Assembly (NCBI GenBank): GCA_002493835.1
Contig: DLAA01000038.1
Coordinates: forward strand, 1 to 12,242
Length of the DNA: 12,242 nt
Source: Lachnospiraceae bacterium UBA7060
GTDB lineage: Bacteria; Bacillota; Clostridia; Lachnospirales; Lachnospiraceae
Reading direction: 5' to 3'
The position numbers were made by a program, and so were the translations under genes. Below the pieces are notes generated by a model. That model made no database searches, was not told where the DNA came from, and was given only the letters and a program-made list of their open reading frames with translations. Of the stretch, positions 5,254 to 12,242 are shown piece by piece (within the stretch, counting starts at the first letter, position 1; every line of letters starts with the position of its first letter).

Positions 5254-8110
5254 TCGCCTTATCAAGCATCTTTTTAATATAAATACCCGTATATGAATCT
5301 TTGTTTTCTGCAATCTGCTCCGGCGTGCCTGTATCTACGACAGTGCCTCCGCCCTCGCCGCCTTCTGGTCCCATGTCAATGATATAATCGGCTGTCTTAA
5401 TCACATCCAGATTATGCTCGATAACCACTACCGTATTGCCGCCTTCCGCCAGCTTATGCAGAATATCCACCAGCTTATGAACATCCGCGAAGTGCAGGCC
5501 GGTGGTAGGCTCATCCAGAATATAGATGGTCTTTCCGGTACTTCGCTTAGAAAGCTCTGTGGCCAGCTTAATGCGCTGTGCCTCGCCGCCTGAAAGTGTA
5601 GTGGAAGGTTGTCCCAGCTTGACATAGGAAAGACCCACATCGTTCAACGTCTCTATTTTTCTGCGTATGGAAGGCAGATTCTCAAAGAAAGGAACTGCCT
5701 CTTCCACCGTCATATCCAGTACATCAAAAATATTCTTTCCCTTATATTTCACTTCCAGCGTCTCACGATTGTAACGCTTGCCCCCGCAGACTTCGCAGGG
5801 AACATAGACGTCAGGCAAAAAGTGCATTTCTATTTTGATAATGCCATCGCCGCCGCATGCTTCACAGCGCCCACCTTTCACATTGAAGCTAAACCGGCCT
5901 TTTTTGTAGCCTCTTGCCTTTGCATCCTGAGTCGTTGCAAAGAGATCGCGGATTTGATCAAATACTCCCGTGTAGGTAGCGGGATTGGAGCGGGGTGTCC
6001 TTCCGATAGGAGACTGGTCAATATTAATCACCTTGTCCAACTGTTCAACACCGAGAATCGACTTGTATTTACCAGGAATGCAGCGCGCTCTGTTCAAATT
6101 TTTGGCAAGATATTTATAGAGGATTTCATTGACAAGGGAGCTCTTCCCAGAACCTGACACACCTGTAACGCAGGTAAAAACGCCAACGGGGAATTTCACG
6201 TCAATCTTTTTCAGATTATTTTCTTCCGCTCCCTTGACAGTGAGCCATCCCAGGGGTTTCCTGCGTGTTTTCGGTACTGGAATCTGCAGTTTCCCACTCA
6301 AATACTGTCCGGTGATGGACTCTTCCACCTGCATAATTTCCTCCGCTGTCCCCTGCGCCACCACCTCTCCGCCATTACTGCCTGCCCCGGGGCCAATGTC
6401 AACAATATGATCTGCCGCCAGCATAGTGTCCTCATCATGCTCCACCACAAGCAGCGTATTCCCCATATCTCTCAAATTTTTAAGCGCAGCAATCAGTTTG
6501 TCATTATCACGCTGATGCAGACCAATACTCGGTTCGTCAAGAATATAGCATACACCCACCAAACCGGATCCAATCTGTGTCGCGAGGCGAATCCGCTGGG
6601 CTTCCCCGCCGGAAAGCGTTCCTGTCGCTCTGGAGAGCGAGAGATACTCCAAACCAACCTCCATCAGAAAACCAACCCTCGCACGGATTTCCTTTAAAAC
6701 GCGTTTTCCAATCAGCTCCTGCTGTCTTGTCAGCTGCATATCCCCAATAAATGCATGTAGTTTTGCAATTGACATAGATGTAATATCGTATATATTTTTA
6801 CCGCATATTGTCACCGCCAAAGATTCTTTTTTCAGGCGCATTCCTTTACATTCCTTGCAGGGAGTGATGCGCATGTAAGTCTCGTATTCCTGCTTGCTCC
6901 AATCGGAACTTGTCTCCCGGTAGCGGCGCTCCACGTTCTTAATCAAGCCCTCGAAAGTCACAGGATATACGCCGCTTCCACGCTGCCCCTCGTAATAGAC
7001 ATCCACTTTTTTATCTGTACCATAAATAATGATATCCTGCACCTTTTCGGGGAGCTCCTCAAAAGGCGTTTTCAGGCTGAACTTAAATTCTCTGGCAAGT
7101 GCTTGGAGAATGGCGTTAGTAAAGCTTCCATTGTCACCGCTGGACTGCCATCCCAGAACCACGATCGCGCCATCTTCCAGGCTGACGCTCTTATCCGGTA
7201 TCATCAAATCCACATCAAACTCCATCTTATAACCCAATCCTAAGCAGACCGGACACGCTCCAAAAGGATTATTGAAAGAGAAACTCCTCGGCTCAATCTC
7301 GCTGATGCTGATGCCGCAATCCGGACAGGCAAAACTCTGACTGAACTGAACCGGCTCTCCGCCAATCACATCAAGCGTCATCAATCCTTCTGCCAGGGCA
7401 AAAACATTCTCCACAGAGTCAGTCAGGCGACGTTCAATGCCTTCCTTTACCACAAGTCGGTCCACCACAATCTCAATATTATGTTTGATATTTTTTTCTA
7501 ATTTAAAATCAGCAGCCTCCTCCGTGAGATCATAAAGGTTTCCATCTACCCGCACGCGTACATAACCGCTTCTGCGGGCACGCTCAAATACTTTCGCGTG
7601 TTCACCTTTTCTACCTCGCACCACCGGTGCAAGAAGCTGAATTTTCGTCCCCTCCGGCATAGCCATCACTTGATCTACAATCTGATCCACAGTCTGCCTC
7701 TTAATCTCCTTGCCGCAGTTTGGACAGTGAGGAATACCGATACGGGCATAGAGCAGTCGAAAATAGTCATATATTTCCGTCACTGTACCCACTGTAGAAC
7801 GTGGATTTCTGTTTGTAGATTTCTGGTCAATCGAGATGGCAGGTGAAAGCCCTTCGATCCGTTCGACATCCGGCTTTTCCATCTGCCCAAGGAACTGTCT
7901 TGCATAGGAAGAGATAGATTCCATATAGCGCCTCTGTCCCTCTGCATAGATCGTGTCAAAAGCCAGGGACGACTTGCCTGACCCCGATAATCCCGTCAAC
8001 ACCACAAATTCATTGCGAGGAATATCCAGGTCAATTCCTTTCAGATTGTGCTCATTCGCGCCACGGATTTTTATATATTCTCTTGGACGCATTTTTATAT
8101 TTTCAGACAT
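5249..8110 (-). CDS. uvrA: Excinuclease ABC subunit UvrA
   Basis: UvrA is the damage-recognition ATPase of nucleotide excision repair. It dimerises, loads UvrB at lesions and then leaves. The 953-residue product has both ABC modules: Walker A GLSGSGKSS (40-48) and GVSGSGKSS (650-658), signatures LSGGEAQ (499-505) and LSGGEAQ (839-845), and Walker B ILDEPSIGLH and ILDEPTTGLH. Zinc-binding cysteines are C262/C265/C286/C289 in the insertion domain and C749/C752/C772/C775 in the C-terminal module; a further CPNC pair is at 129-132. Length matches the family (about 940-957) and nothing is missing. Start: ATG at 8110 with AAAGAGG about nine bases upstream. It follows uvrB on the same strand after 115 bp with no terminator, so it is the second major gene of an SOS-type uvrBA operon. 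Confidence 0.99.
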   Translation of the reverse strand: MSENIKMRPREYIKIRGANEHNLKGIDLDIPRNEFVVLTGLSGSGKSSLAFDTIYAEGQRRYMESISSYARQFLGQMEKPDVERIEGLSPAISIDQKSTNRNPRSTVGTVTEIYDYFRLLYARIGIPHCPNCGKEIKRQTVDQIVDQVMAMPEGTKIQLLAPVVRGRKGEHAKVFERARRSGYVRVRVDGNLYDLTEEAADFKLEKNIKHNIEIVVDRLVVKEGIERRLTDSVENVFALAEGLMTLDVIGGEPVQFSQSFACPDCGISISEIEPRSFSFNNPFGACPVCLGLGYKMEFDVDLMIPDKSVSLEDGAIVVLGWQSSGDNGSFTNAILQALAREFKFSLKTPFEELPEKVQDIIIYGTDKKVDVYYEGQRGSGVYPVTFEGLIKNVERRYRETSSDWSKQEYETYMRITPCKECKGMRLKKESLAVTICGKNIYDITSMSIAKLHAFIGDMQLTRQQELIGKRVLKEIRARVGFLMEVGLEYLSLSRATGTLSGGEAQRIRLATQIGSGLVGVCYILDEPSIGLHQRDNDKLIAALKNLRDMGNTLLVVEHDEDTMLAADHIVDIGPGAGSNGGEVVAQGTAEEIMQVEESITGQYLSGKLQIPVPKTRRKPLGWLTVKGAEENNLKKIDVKFPVGVFTCVTGVSGSGKSSLVNEILYKYLAKNLNRARCIPGKYKSILGVEQLDKVINIDQSPIGRTPRSNPATYTGVFDQIRDLFATTQDAKARGYKKGRFSFNVKGGRCEACGGDGIIKIEMHFLPDVYVPCEVCGGKRYNRETLEVKYKGKNIFDVLDMTVEEAVPFFENLPSIRRKIETLNDVGLSYVKLGQPSTTLSGGEAQRIKLATELSKRSTGKTIYILDEPTTGLHFADVHKLVDILHKLAEGGNTVVVIEHNLDVIKTADYIIDMGPEGGEGGGTVVDTGTPEQIAENKDSYTGIYIKKMLDKAK

Positions 8111-8151
8111 ATCGCATATCCTCTTTCCCCATTACTCTTTTGTTTTATCTC

Positions 8152-8229
8152 TCAATACTGAAGCAGACTTTTCGCCGCATAGTCTTCTAACCATACAGAT
8201 AGATTTTCAGGCAGGTCCTGTTCCATCAT
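8152..8229 (-). CDS. Possible 25-residue small protein inside the uvrBA operon
   Basis: The open frame begins with ATG at 8229, overlapping the uvrB stop as ATGA. It runs MMEQDLPENLSVWLEDY and continues with AAKSLLQY to a TGA at 8154-8152. It fills most of the gap before uvrA and is acidic and amphipathic, with hydrophobic residues L, V, W, L, Y, L, L spaced as in a helix. A weak AGGGA lies inside uvrB about nine bases before the ATG; the overlap would allow translational re-initiation. I do not recognise the peptide. It is short enough to arise by chance, so only the overlap geometry and gap-filling position support it. Confidence 0.35.
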   Translation of the reverse strand: MMEQDLPENLSVWLEDYAAKSLLQY

Positions 8230-10226
8230 TTGTCAAAATCCCTGAGTTTAATTTTCAGCTCAACCATCCGGTCACGCAGCTCGGCGGCAGCCTCGAAATT
8301 CAGGTCCGCAGCGGCTTTCTTCATCTGCCTCTCCACATCCTTGATCAGTTTTTCCAGCTCCTCACGACTCATGGACTCAGGATCCTTCTCGAACCGCTGC
8401 TCTTCCTTCGCAATGGTCTTAGAAATGCTGATCAGATCCCGTACTGCTTTCTGAATAGTCGTCGGCGTAATGCCATGCTCTTCATTGTAAGCCTGCTGAA
8501 TCTTACGGCGGCGGTTCGTCTCCGTGATTGCCATGTTCATGGAGTCCGTCATATCATCCGCATACATGATGACGCGCCCTTTTGCATTTCTGGCCGCCCG
8601 GCCGATAGTCTGAATCAGGGAAGTGGCAGACCGCAGGAACCCTTCCTTGTCCGCGTCTAAAATGGCTACCAGTTGAATCTCCGGAATATCCAGCCCCTCC
8701 CGCAGAAGGTTGATGCCAACAAGCACATCGAAGACATCAAGACGCATATCGCGGATAATCTCAGCTCGTTCCAGCGTATCAATATCCGAATGCAGGTACT
8801 TCACTCGAATACCTACGTCGTTCATATAATTTGTCAAGTCTTCCGCCATCCGTTTGGTAAGCGTAGTCACCAGTACCTTGCCCTGTTCGGCCGTCACCCG
8901 GTTGATCTCGGAGATCAAATCGTCAATCTGCCCCTCCACCGGACGCACATCCACTTTTGGATCAAGCAGGCCTGTGGGCCGGATAATCTGCTCCGTGCGG
9001 AACAGCTCGTGAGACGCCTCATAATCAGAGGGCGTCGCGGAGACGAAAAGCATTTGATCGATATGACTCTCAAACTCCTCAAAGCACAGCGGCCTGTTAT
9101 CCAGAGCAGAAGGCAGTCGGAAACCGTAATCCACTAATGTATTCTTCCTTGATCTGTCCCCCGCAAACATACCCCTTATCTGGGGAATCGTCATATGAGA
9201 CTCGTCTATGATAATCAAAAAATCATCTTTAAAATAGTCAAGCAGAGTAAAAGGCGGTTCCCCCTCTGCCATACCATTCAGGTGTCTGGAATAGTTCTCT
9301 ATGCCGGAACAAAAACCTGTCTCTCGAAGCATTTCTATATCAAAATTTGTTCGTTCCGAAATGCGCTGCGCTTCTAAAAGCTTGTCCTCACTCTTAAAAT
9401 ATTTCACACGCTCATCCAGTTCTTTTTCTATCTCCTTGCAGGCTGCTTGAATCTTTTCTGCCGCCACCACATAATGAGATGCCGGATAAATCATCACATG
9501 CTCCAGCACCGCATGTACCTGTCCAGTCAGCGGATCCGCCTCTGCTATCCGATCGATCTCATCTCCGAAAAACTCCACACGGATCAGGTAGTCGCCGCCC
9601 TGAGCCGGGCAGATCTCCAGAACATCCCCGCGAACTCGGAAACAGCATCTGTCCAAATCCATATCATTCCTATCGTACTGCATCTCAATGAGTCCACGAA
9701 TCACCTCGTCACGATCCTTCGTCATTCCCGGTCGAAGCGACATACTCATACCTGCGTATTCTTCTGGACTTCCCAGGCCATAGATACAGGAAACACTGGC
9801 AATCACCACCACATCCCGCCTCTCTGTCAGAGAAGCCGTGGCGGAAAGCCGCAGCTTGTCAATCTCGTCATTGATAGAGGAATCTTTCGCTATATAAGTG
9901 TCTGTGGAGGGTACATAGGCCTCCGGCTGATAATAATCATAATAGGACACAAAATATTCTACCGCGTTTTCCGGGAAAAATTCCTTGAACTCACCGTACA
10001 GCTGTCCAGCGAGGGTCTTATTATGCGCTATAACCAAAGTGGGCTTATTAAGCGCCTGGATGATATTGGCCATGGTAAAGGTCTTGCCGGAACCTGTGAC
10101 GCCCAGCAAAGTCTGGAATTGGTTGCCTTTTTTGAATCCTTCTACGAGGGCTTCGATGGCGGCGGGCTGGTCGCCGGTGGGCTGGTATTCACTGTGGAGT
10201 TTGAACGTTTTTTGTTCAGTTTGCAC
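8226..10226 (-). CDS. uvrB: Excinuclease ABC subunit UvrB
   Basis: UvrB is the damage-verifying helicase-fold subunit of nucleotide excision repair. UvrA loads it, it clamps the strand with a beta-hairpin, and it recruits UvrC for incision. Visible: Walker A GVTGSGKT (42-49), beta-hairpin region YYDYYQPEAYVP (95-106), DESH box (341-344), helicase motifs including LLREGLDIPEI and QTIGRAARN, and a C-terminal UVR domain (about 622-666, with DLNFEAAAELRDRM) that contacts UvrC. The 666-residue length is normal. The start is GTG at 10226, chosen because GGAGGT lies seven bases upstream and MQTEQKTFKLHSEYQPTGDQ is the expected N-terminus. It is the first gene of uvrBA. A LexA box and extended -10 promoter lie about 100-150 bp upstream, so SOS induction is expected. 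Confidence 0.99.
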   Translation of the reverse strand: MQTEQKTFKLHSEYQPTGDQPAAIEALVEGFKKGNQFQTLLGVTGSGKTFTMANIIQALNKPTLVIAHNKTLAGQLYGEFKEFFPENAVEYFVSYYDYYQPEAYVPSTDTYIAKDSSINDEIDKLRLSATASLTERRDVVVIASVSCIYGLGSPEEYAGMSMSLRPGMTKDRDEVIRGLIEMQYDRNDMDLDRCCFRVRGDVLEICPAQGGDYLIRVEFFGDEIDRIAEADPLTGQVHAVLEHVMIYPASHYVVAAEKIQAACKEIEKELDERVKYFKSEDKLLEAQRISERTNFDIEMLRETGFCSGIENYSRHLNGMAEGEPPFTLLDYFKDDFLIIIDESHMTIPQIRGMFAGDRSRKNTLVDYGFRLPSALDNRPLCFEEFESHIDQMLFVSATPSDYEASHELFRTEQIIRPTGLLDPKVDVRPVEGQIDDLISEINRVTAEQGKVLVTTLTKRMAEDLTNYMNDVGIRVKYLHSDIDTLERAEIIRDMRLDVFDVLVGINLLREGLDIPEIQLVAILDADKEGFLRSATSLIQTIGRAARNAKGRVIMYADDMTDSMNMAITETNRRRKIQQAYNEEHGITPTTIQKAVRDLISISKTIAKEEQRFEKDPESMSREELEKLIKDVERQMKKAAADLNFEAAAELRDRMVELKIKLRDFDK

Positions 10227-10328
10227 AAAGGTTACCTCCGAAATTCATATTAAAAAGTTCGCATATTGGTACGAAATTCTTGTAAGCACATCTTCCGTTT
10301 GGCGGAAAAGAATGAAGAAGCAGTCTTG

Positions 10329-10357
10329 ATTATATCATACCAAAGTAAATTTGTACA
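10329..10357 (-). promoter_or_regulatory. uvrBA promoter
   Basis: Leftward -35 TGTACA (10357-10352) and -10 TATAAT (10334-10329) are separated by 17 bp, with a TGA extension directly before the -10. Transcription should start near 10322, giving a leader of about 96 nt. That leader contains a small TTCCG/CGGAA hairpin and ends in the uvrB ribosome binding site. Confidence 0.65.
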
Positions 10358-10365
10358 GCGTTTTT

Positions 10366-10379
10366 AGAACATTTGTTCT
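10366..10379. promoter_or_regulatory. LexA (DinR-type) SOS box upstream of uvrB
   Basis: AGAACATTTGTTCT contains a perfect GAAC-N4-GTTC, the core of the Gram-positive LexA operator (CGAAC-N4-GTTCG type). It ends eight bases upstream of the -35 hexamer of the uvrBA promoter, so bound repressor could hinder polymerase. In B. subtilis the uvrBA operon is a known LexA target, which supports the call. No second box was found near either gene. Confidence 0.8.
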
Positions 10380-10500
10380 GTAAAATCTTTTAGTCCGATT
10401 TTCTTGGTAAATATACTTCTACAATCAGTATTTCTGGTATGATAGGGTTTGCTTTCTTCTATTCTCCGATGCTTTTTCCAGAAAACTCCGCAGTTCTTTA
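10380..10500. other. Spacer with no recognised gene
   Basis: This stretch lies between the LexA box and the end of the excisionase-like remnant. Reading frames are short or interrupted, and I recognise no motif apart from a weak ATACT/AGTAT inverted repeat (about 10412-10430). It may be the decayed continuation of the mobile-element scar. Confidence 0.3.
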
Positions 10501-10679
10501 TTATGTAAGAACAATGACCGTTTCCTTTTTCCTCTTATATGGCTTTGAGACCGGTACAAGGTTATAGGAATTATAACCCTGTATGACAGCATCCAGCAAT
10601 CATTGAATGACTTCTGTGGAACCCTGAACAGTTTTCCCACTTTGATCGCGCAAAATGGTTCATGCTTTTGATAGACTTC
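10501..10679 (-). pseudogene. Truncated, frameshifted excisionase-like HTH gene remnant
   Basis: The leftward frame from 10679 reads EVYQKHEP, then KVGKLFRVPQKSFND. This is the turn-and-wing end of the HTH_17 / excisionase family, where (K/R)VG..(F/Y)R(I/V)P...F..WL is typical. At 10598-10595 the sequence TGCT stands where TGGCT would restore WLD. After that one-base shift the second frame continues LDAVIQGYNSYNLVPVSKP to a TAA at 10503-10501. The N-terminal helices and a start codon are missing, so the gene is also truncated, close to the terminator at 10695-10729. Excisionases direct excision of integrated elements, so this looks like a scar of a former element, though the family also includes ordinary regulators. 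A sequencing error could explain the frameshift but not the missing 5' end. Confidence 0.55.
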
Positions 10680-10694
10680 TAAAAATGGGCGCCA

Positions 10695-10729
10695 AAAAAC
10701 AGGAAATCTTTTGGGGATTTCCTGTTTTT
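10695..10729. terminator. Perfect bidirectional intrinsic terminator
   Basis: AAAAACAGGAAATC (10695-10708) and GATTTCCTGTTTTT (10716-10729) form a perfect 14-bp stem with a 7-nt loop. The outer A/T pairs give a run of five to six T on either strand. Leftward it lies about 70 bp after the lipoprotein gene and would end that transcript before the excisionase remnant and uvrB. No rightward gene uses it here. Confidence 0.85.
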
Positions 10730-10799
10730 GACTGCCTCTGTCGGCGGCTATTCAGTTTTTAACTGTCTACAATTCTACAAAGTGAAATAGAGCAAAATT

Positions 10800-11795
10800 T
10801 TAAATTTGATTCGCCAATTTATTAATATAGTTTCCAATATCATTTGGAATGGAATAAAAACTCTCCATATCATCCATATCTTCTGAACAATTTGGAATAA
10901 TATCATGTATATAGTATTGATTTTGAGCTTCAAATAATATCAATTTTTCATTTCCTATCAGATTTTTCTCAAATGTGTGCCGCTCCAGTTGATACCTCGT
11001 TATTTCACATATGTTACTTTTTTCTTCGGGCAAAGATTCCCTTTCCAACCATGTTTCACGCTTTATCCGATTATAAAAATCTGCTATTTCCTCTAAATCC
11101 TTCATTGTGTAAACTAGCTCTGAATCCTTGTCAAAAATTTCTAATCTTTGTTCTTTTGAAACCTTTGCAAGTTCATCTGCACTATATAAATGATAACCGT
11201 CCTCGTTTTCTGATCTTAAAATTTTGTCCGGCTCTTTTAAAAAAGCTTCCTCCGCCTTTTCAATACCAGAATCATTGATACCCCATAAGGCGAAAATATC
11301 ATCTTTGTCTAAAATATCAGAACCATTTCCCGCCAGTTTCATTATATATTCTCCTGCTGACACCGGAATACGGCAATAGGTAGAATCACCCTCAAAAACA
11401 TCCTCAATATAAAAATCTCCGTTATCTTCGTAAAGAGCCTCTTTTCCTATACTAATTTCAGGCACTCCTCTTTCCAGCCAAAAATTCTCCGTTACTTTTT
11501 CATAAGAGATAATGATATACTGCAATTCCGCTTGCACCGGAATTTCACTTACATCCTCCCATTCTTCCATTTTTTCATTTTGAATAAATGCAATGACTTC
11601 ATTTGGTTCGACAACCTGGCAAAGCACAATTTTTTCAGGAGACACAATTTCCAAAAATTGTTCCTCTGATATTTCTTCAGCATTTACCATTGTTCCCGCA
11701 CCCGAATATGATTTTACAATCCCGCATCCTGTAAACAGACAAATACAGCCTGCTGCTACAATAGACCTTATAAAATTTCTATATACTTTCCTCAC
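10800..11795 (-). CDS. Putative lipoprotein with an internal repeat, unknown function
   Basis: A 331-residue, acidic, exported protein. The N-terminus is a classic lipoprotein signal: basic MRKVYRNFIR, hydrophobic SIVAAGCICLF, and lipobox LFTGC with the modified cysteine at residue 24, so it should be anchored on the outer face of the membrane. Two stretches look alike. About residues 52-156 contain PNEVIAFI, then LYEDNGDFYIEDV, then IP and YIMKLAG. About residues 214-329 contain LEEIADFY, then LFEAQNQYYIHDI, then IP and YINKLAN. This suggests a duplicated domain. I chose GTG at 11795 because AGGAGGAG lies seven bases upstream; an ATG at 11819 would add eight residues and lies within the preceding gene. 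The start is one base past the stop of that gene, so translation is probably coupled. It is richer in A+T than its neighbours, hinting at transfer. I recognise no catalytic motif. Confidence 0.8.
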   Translation of the reverse strand: MRKVYRNFIRSIVAAGCICLFTGCGIVKSYSGAGTMVNAEEISEEQFLEIVSPEKIVLCQVVEPNEVIAFIQNEKMEEWEDVSEIPVQAELQYIIISYEKVTENFWLERGVPEISIGKEALYEDNGDFYIEDVFEGDSTYCRIPVSAGEYIMKLAGNGSDILDKDDIFALWGINDSGIEKAEEAFLKEPDKILRSENEDGYHLYSADELAKVSKEQRLEIFDKDSELVYTMKDLEEIADFYNRIKRETWLERESLPEEKSNICEITRYQLERHTFEKNLIGNEKLILFEAQNQYYIHDIIPNCSEDMDDMESFYSIPNDIGNYINKLANQI

Positions 11796-11796
11796 A

Positions 11797-12242
11797 CTAT
11801 GTCTCCTCCTGATTGACATCCTTCCTTACCTCAGCCCAAATAGCCGGGAGCTGCGGCACAAACTCTGCATCAGTCATTACTCTTCGCTCTGCTGCTTCCA
11901 GCGCAGTCCTTCCGAAATTATCATAGTGGGTCTGATTCGTAATTCCCATTTCTGCGAACAATTTTGAATCGCAGATTTTACTGCTGTCCACCCCATCAAA
12001 CCGGGCAGCTTGTTTTGCCGCCTTTGTCAAATAGTCACGAGCCGATCCCAGGTCTCCCATGGCACAACATGTTTCTGCACAAAGTACAAGAAGAACACAA
12101 TCATACTTGTCAAACCAAGTAGTAGTTTCGGGGGGATACCCCGGTCGTAATGTACTGCGTAACCATTCGATGCAGGCAACAGTGGTTTTGTAATCACGTT
12201 TCTGAAAAAAAACATTGGCATAGCCCATCATAATCGCATCCA
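11797..12242 (-). CDS. C-terminal part of a helical, TPR-like protein (5' end outside window)
   Basis: At least 148 residues are visible; the frame stays open to the window edge, so the true start lies beyond it. The sequence is mostly helical. It has a pair of helices resembling a tetratricopeptide unit (YANVFFQKRDYKTTVACIEW, then VLLVLCAETCCAMGDLGSAR with AKQAARFD after it), followed by a tail with TALEAAERRVMTDAEF and WAEVRKDV. Such repeats normally bind proteins or peptides and often form the sensory half of a regulator, but no DNA-binding part is visible here. Base composition is closer to the core genes than to the lipoprotein that follows. The stop TAG (11799-11797) is one base before the lipoprotein GTG, so both are probably in one operon. 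I do not recognise the family. Confidence 0.7.
   Translation of the reverse strand, partial: DAIMMGYANVFFQKRDYKTTVACIEWLRSTLRPGYPPETTTWFDKYDCVLLVLCAETCCAMGDLGSARDYLTKAAKQAARFDGVDSSKICDSKLFAEMGITNQTHYDNFGRTALEAAERRVMTDAEFVPQLPAIWAEVRKDVNQEET

Noticed and set aside
10203..10217. GAAC and GTTC half-sites at the start of uvrB.
   Set aside because: The half-sites are seven bases apart, not four, so they do not form a LexA box.
10216..10248. A 10-codon frame (MNFGGNLCAN) running over the uvrB ribosome binding site and start.
   Set aside because: It has no ribosome binding site of its own and is too short to support as a leader peptide.
9447..10253. A 268-codon frame antisense to uvrB.
   Set aside because: It lies opposite the conserved UvrB N-terminal half, has no clear ribosome binding site or recognisable domain, and is a coding shadow.
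10425..10640. A 71-codon open frame on the leftward strand.
   Set aside because: Only its first part matches an HTH/excisionase end. Past about 10597 it is the wrong frame of the broken gene, so I report a pseudogene instead.

Overview
The window looks like chromosomal DNA of a flagellated member of the Clostridia, most likely Lachnospiraceae. The protein families, the strong AGGAGG-type ribosome binding sites, the TTGACA/TATAAT-type promoters with TGn extensions, the Gram-positive LexA box and the moderate G+C content all fit. This placement is inference from gene content; no rRNA or other marker is present.

Layout, left to right. Positions 81-2939 hold a leftward set: an MreB/Mbl-type actin homologue followed by two flagellar rod/hook-basal-body proteins (FlhO/FlgF type, then FlhP/FlgG type). 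This is the same order as mbl-flhO-flhP in Bacillus subtilis. A long imperfect hairpin (11-71) lies beyond the last gene. Positions 2940-3463 form a divergent control region. It holds two candidate leftward promoters, a run of five inverted repeats that may belong to a small RNA ending in a terminator-like hairpin, and a near-consensus rightward promoter. Positions 3464-5125 encode a monocistronic ABC-class ATPase (COG3044 / PF09818 type) that ends in a good intrinsic terminator.

Positions 5249-10226 hold the leftward uvrB-uvrA nucleotide-excision-repair operon. It is preceded by an extended -10 promoter with a perfect GAAC-N4-GTTC LexA box, so it should be SOS-regulated. Between the two genes is a 25-codon open frame whose ATG overlaps the uvrB stop as ATGA.

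Positions 10380-12242 look accessory. There is a truncated excisionase-like HTH gene broken by an apparent one-base deletion, a perfect 14-bp bidirectional terminator, an A+T-rich two-repeat lipoprotein of unknown function, and the 3' part of a helical (TPR-like) protein cut by the window edge. The lipoprotein GTG start lies just past the stop of this last gene, so the two are probably coupled.

Most of the window is ordinary core genome. The parts worth a second look are the structured divergent intergenic region, the small frame inside uvrBA, the excisionase scar, and the ABC-class ATPase, whose role in bacteria is not settled. I see no rRNA, tRNA, CRISPR array or intact mobile element.
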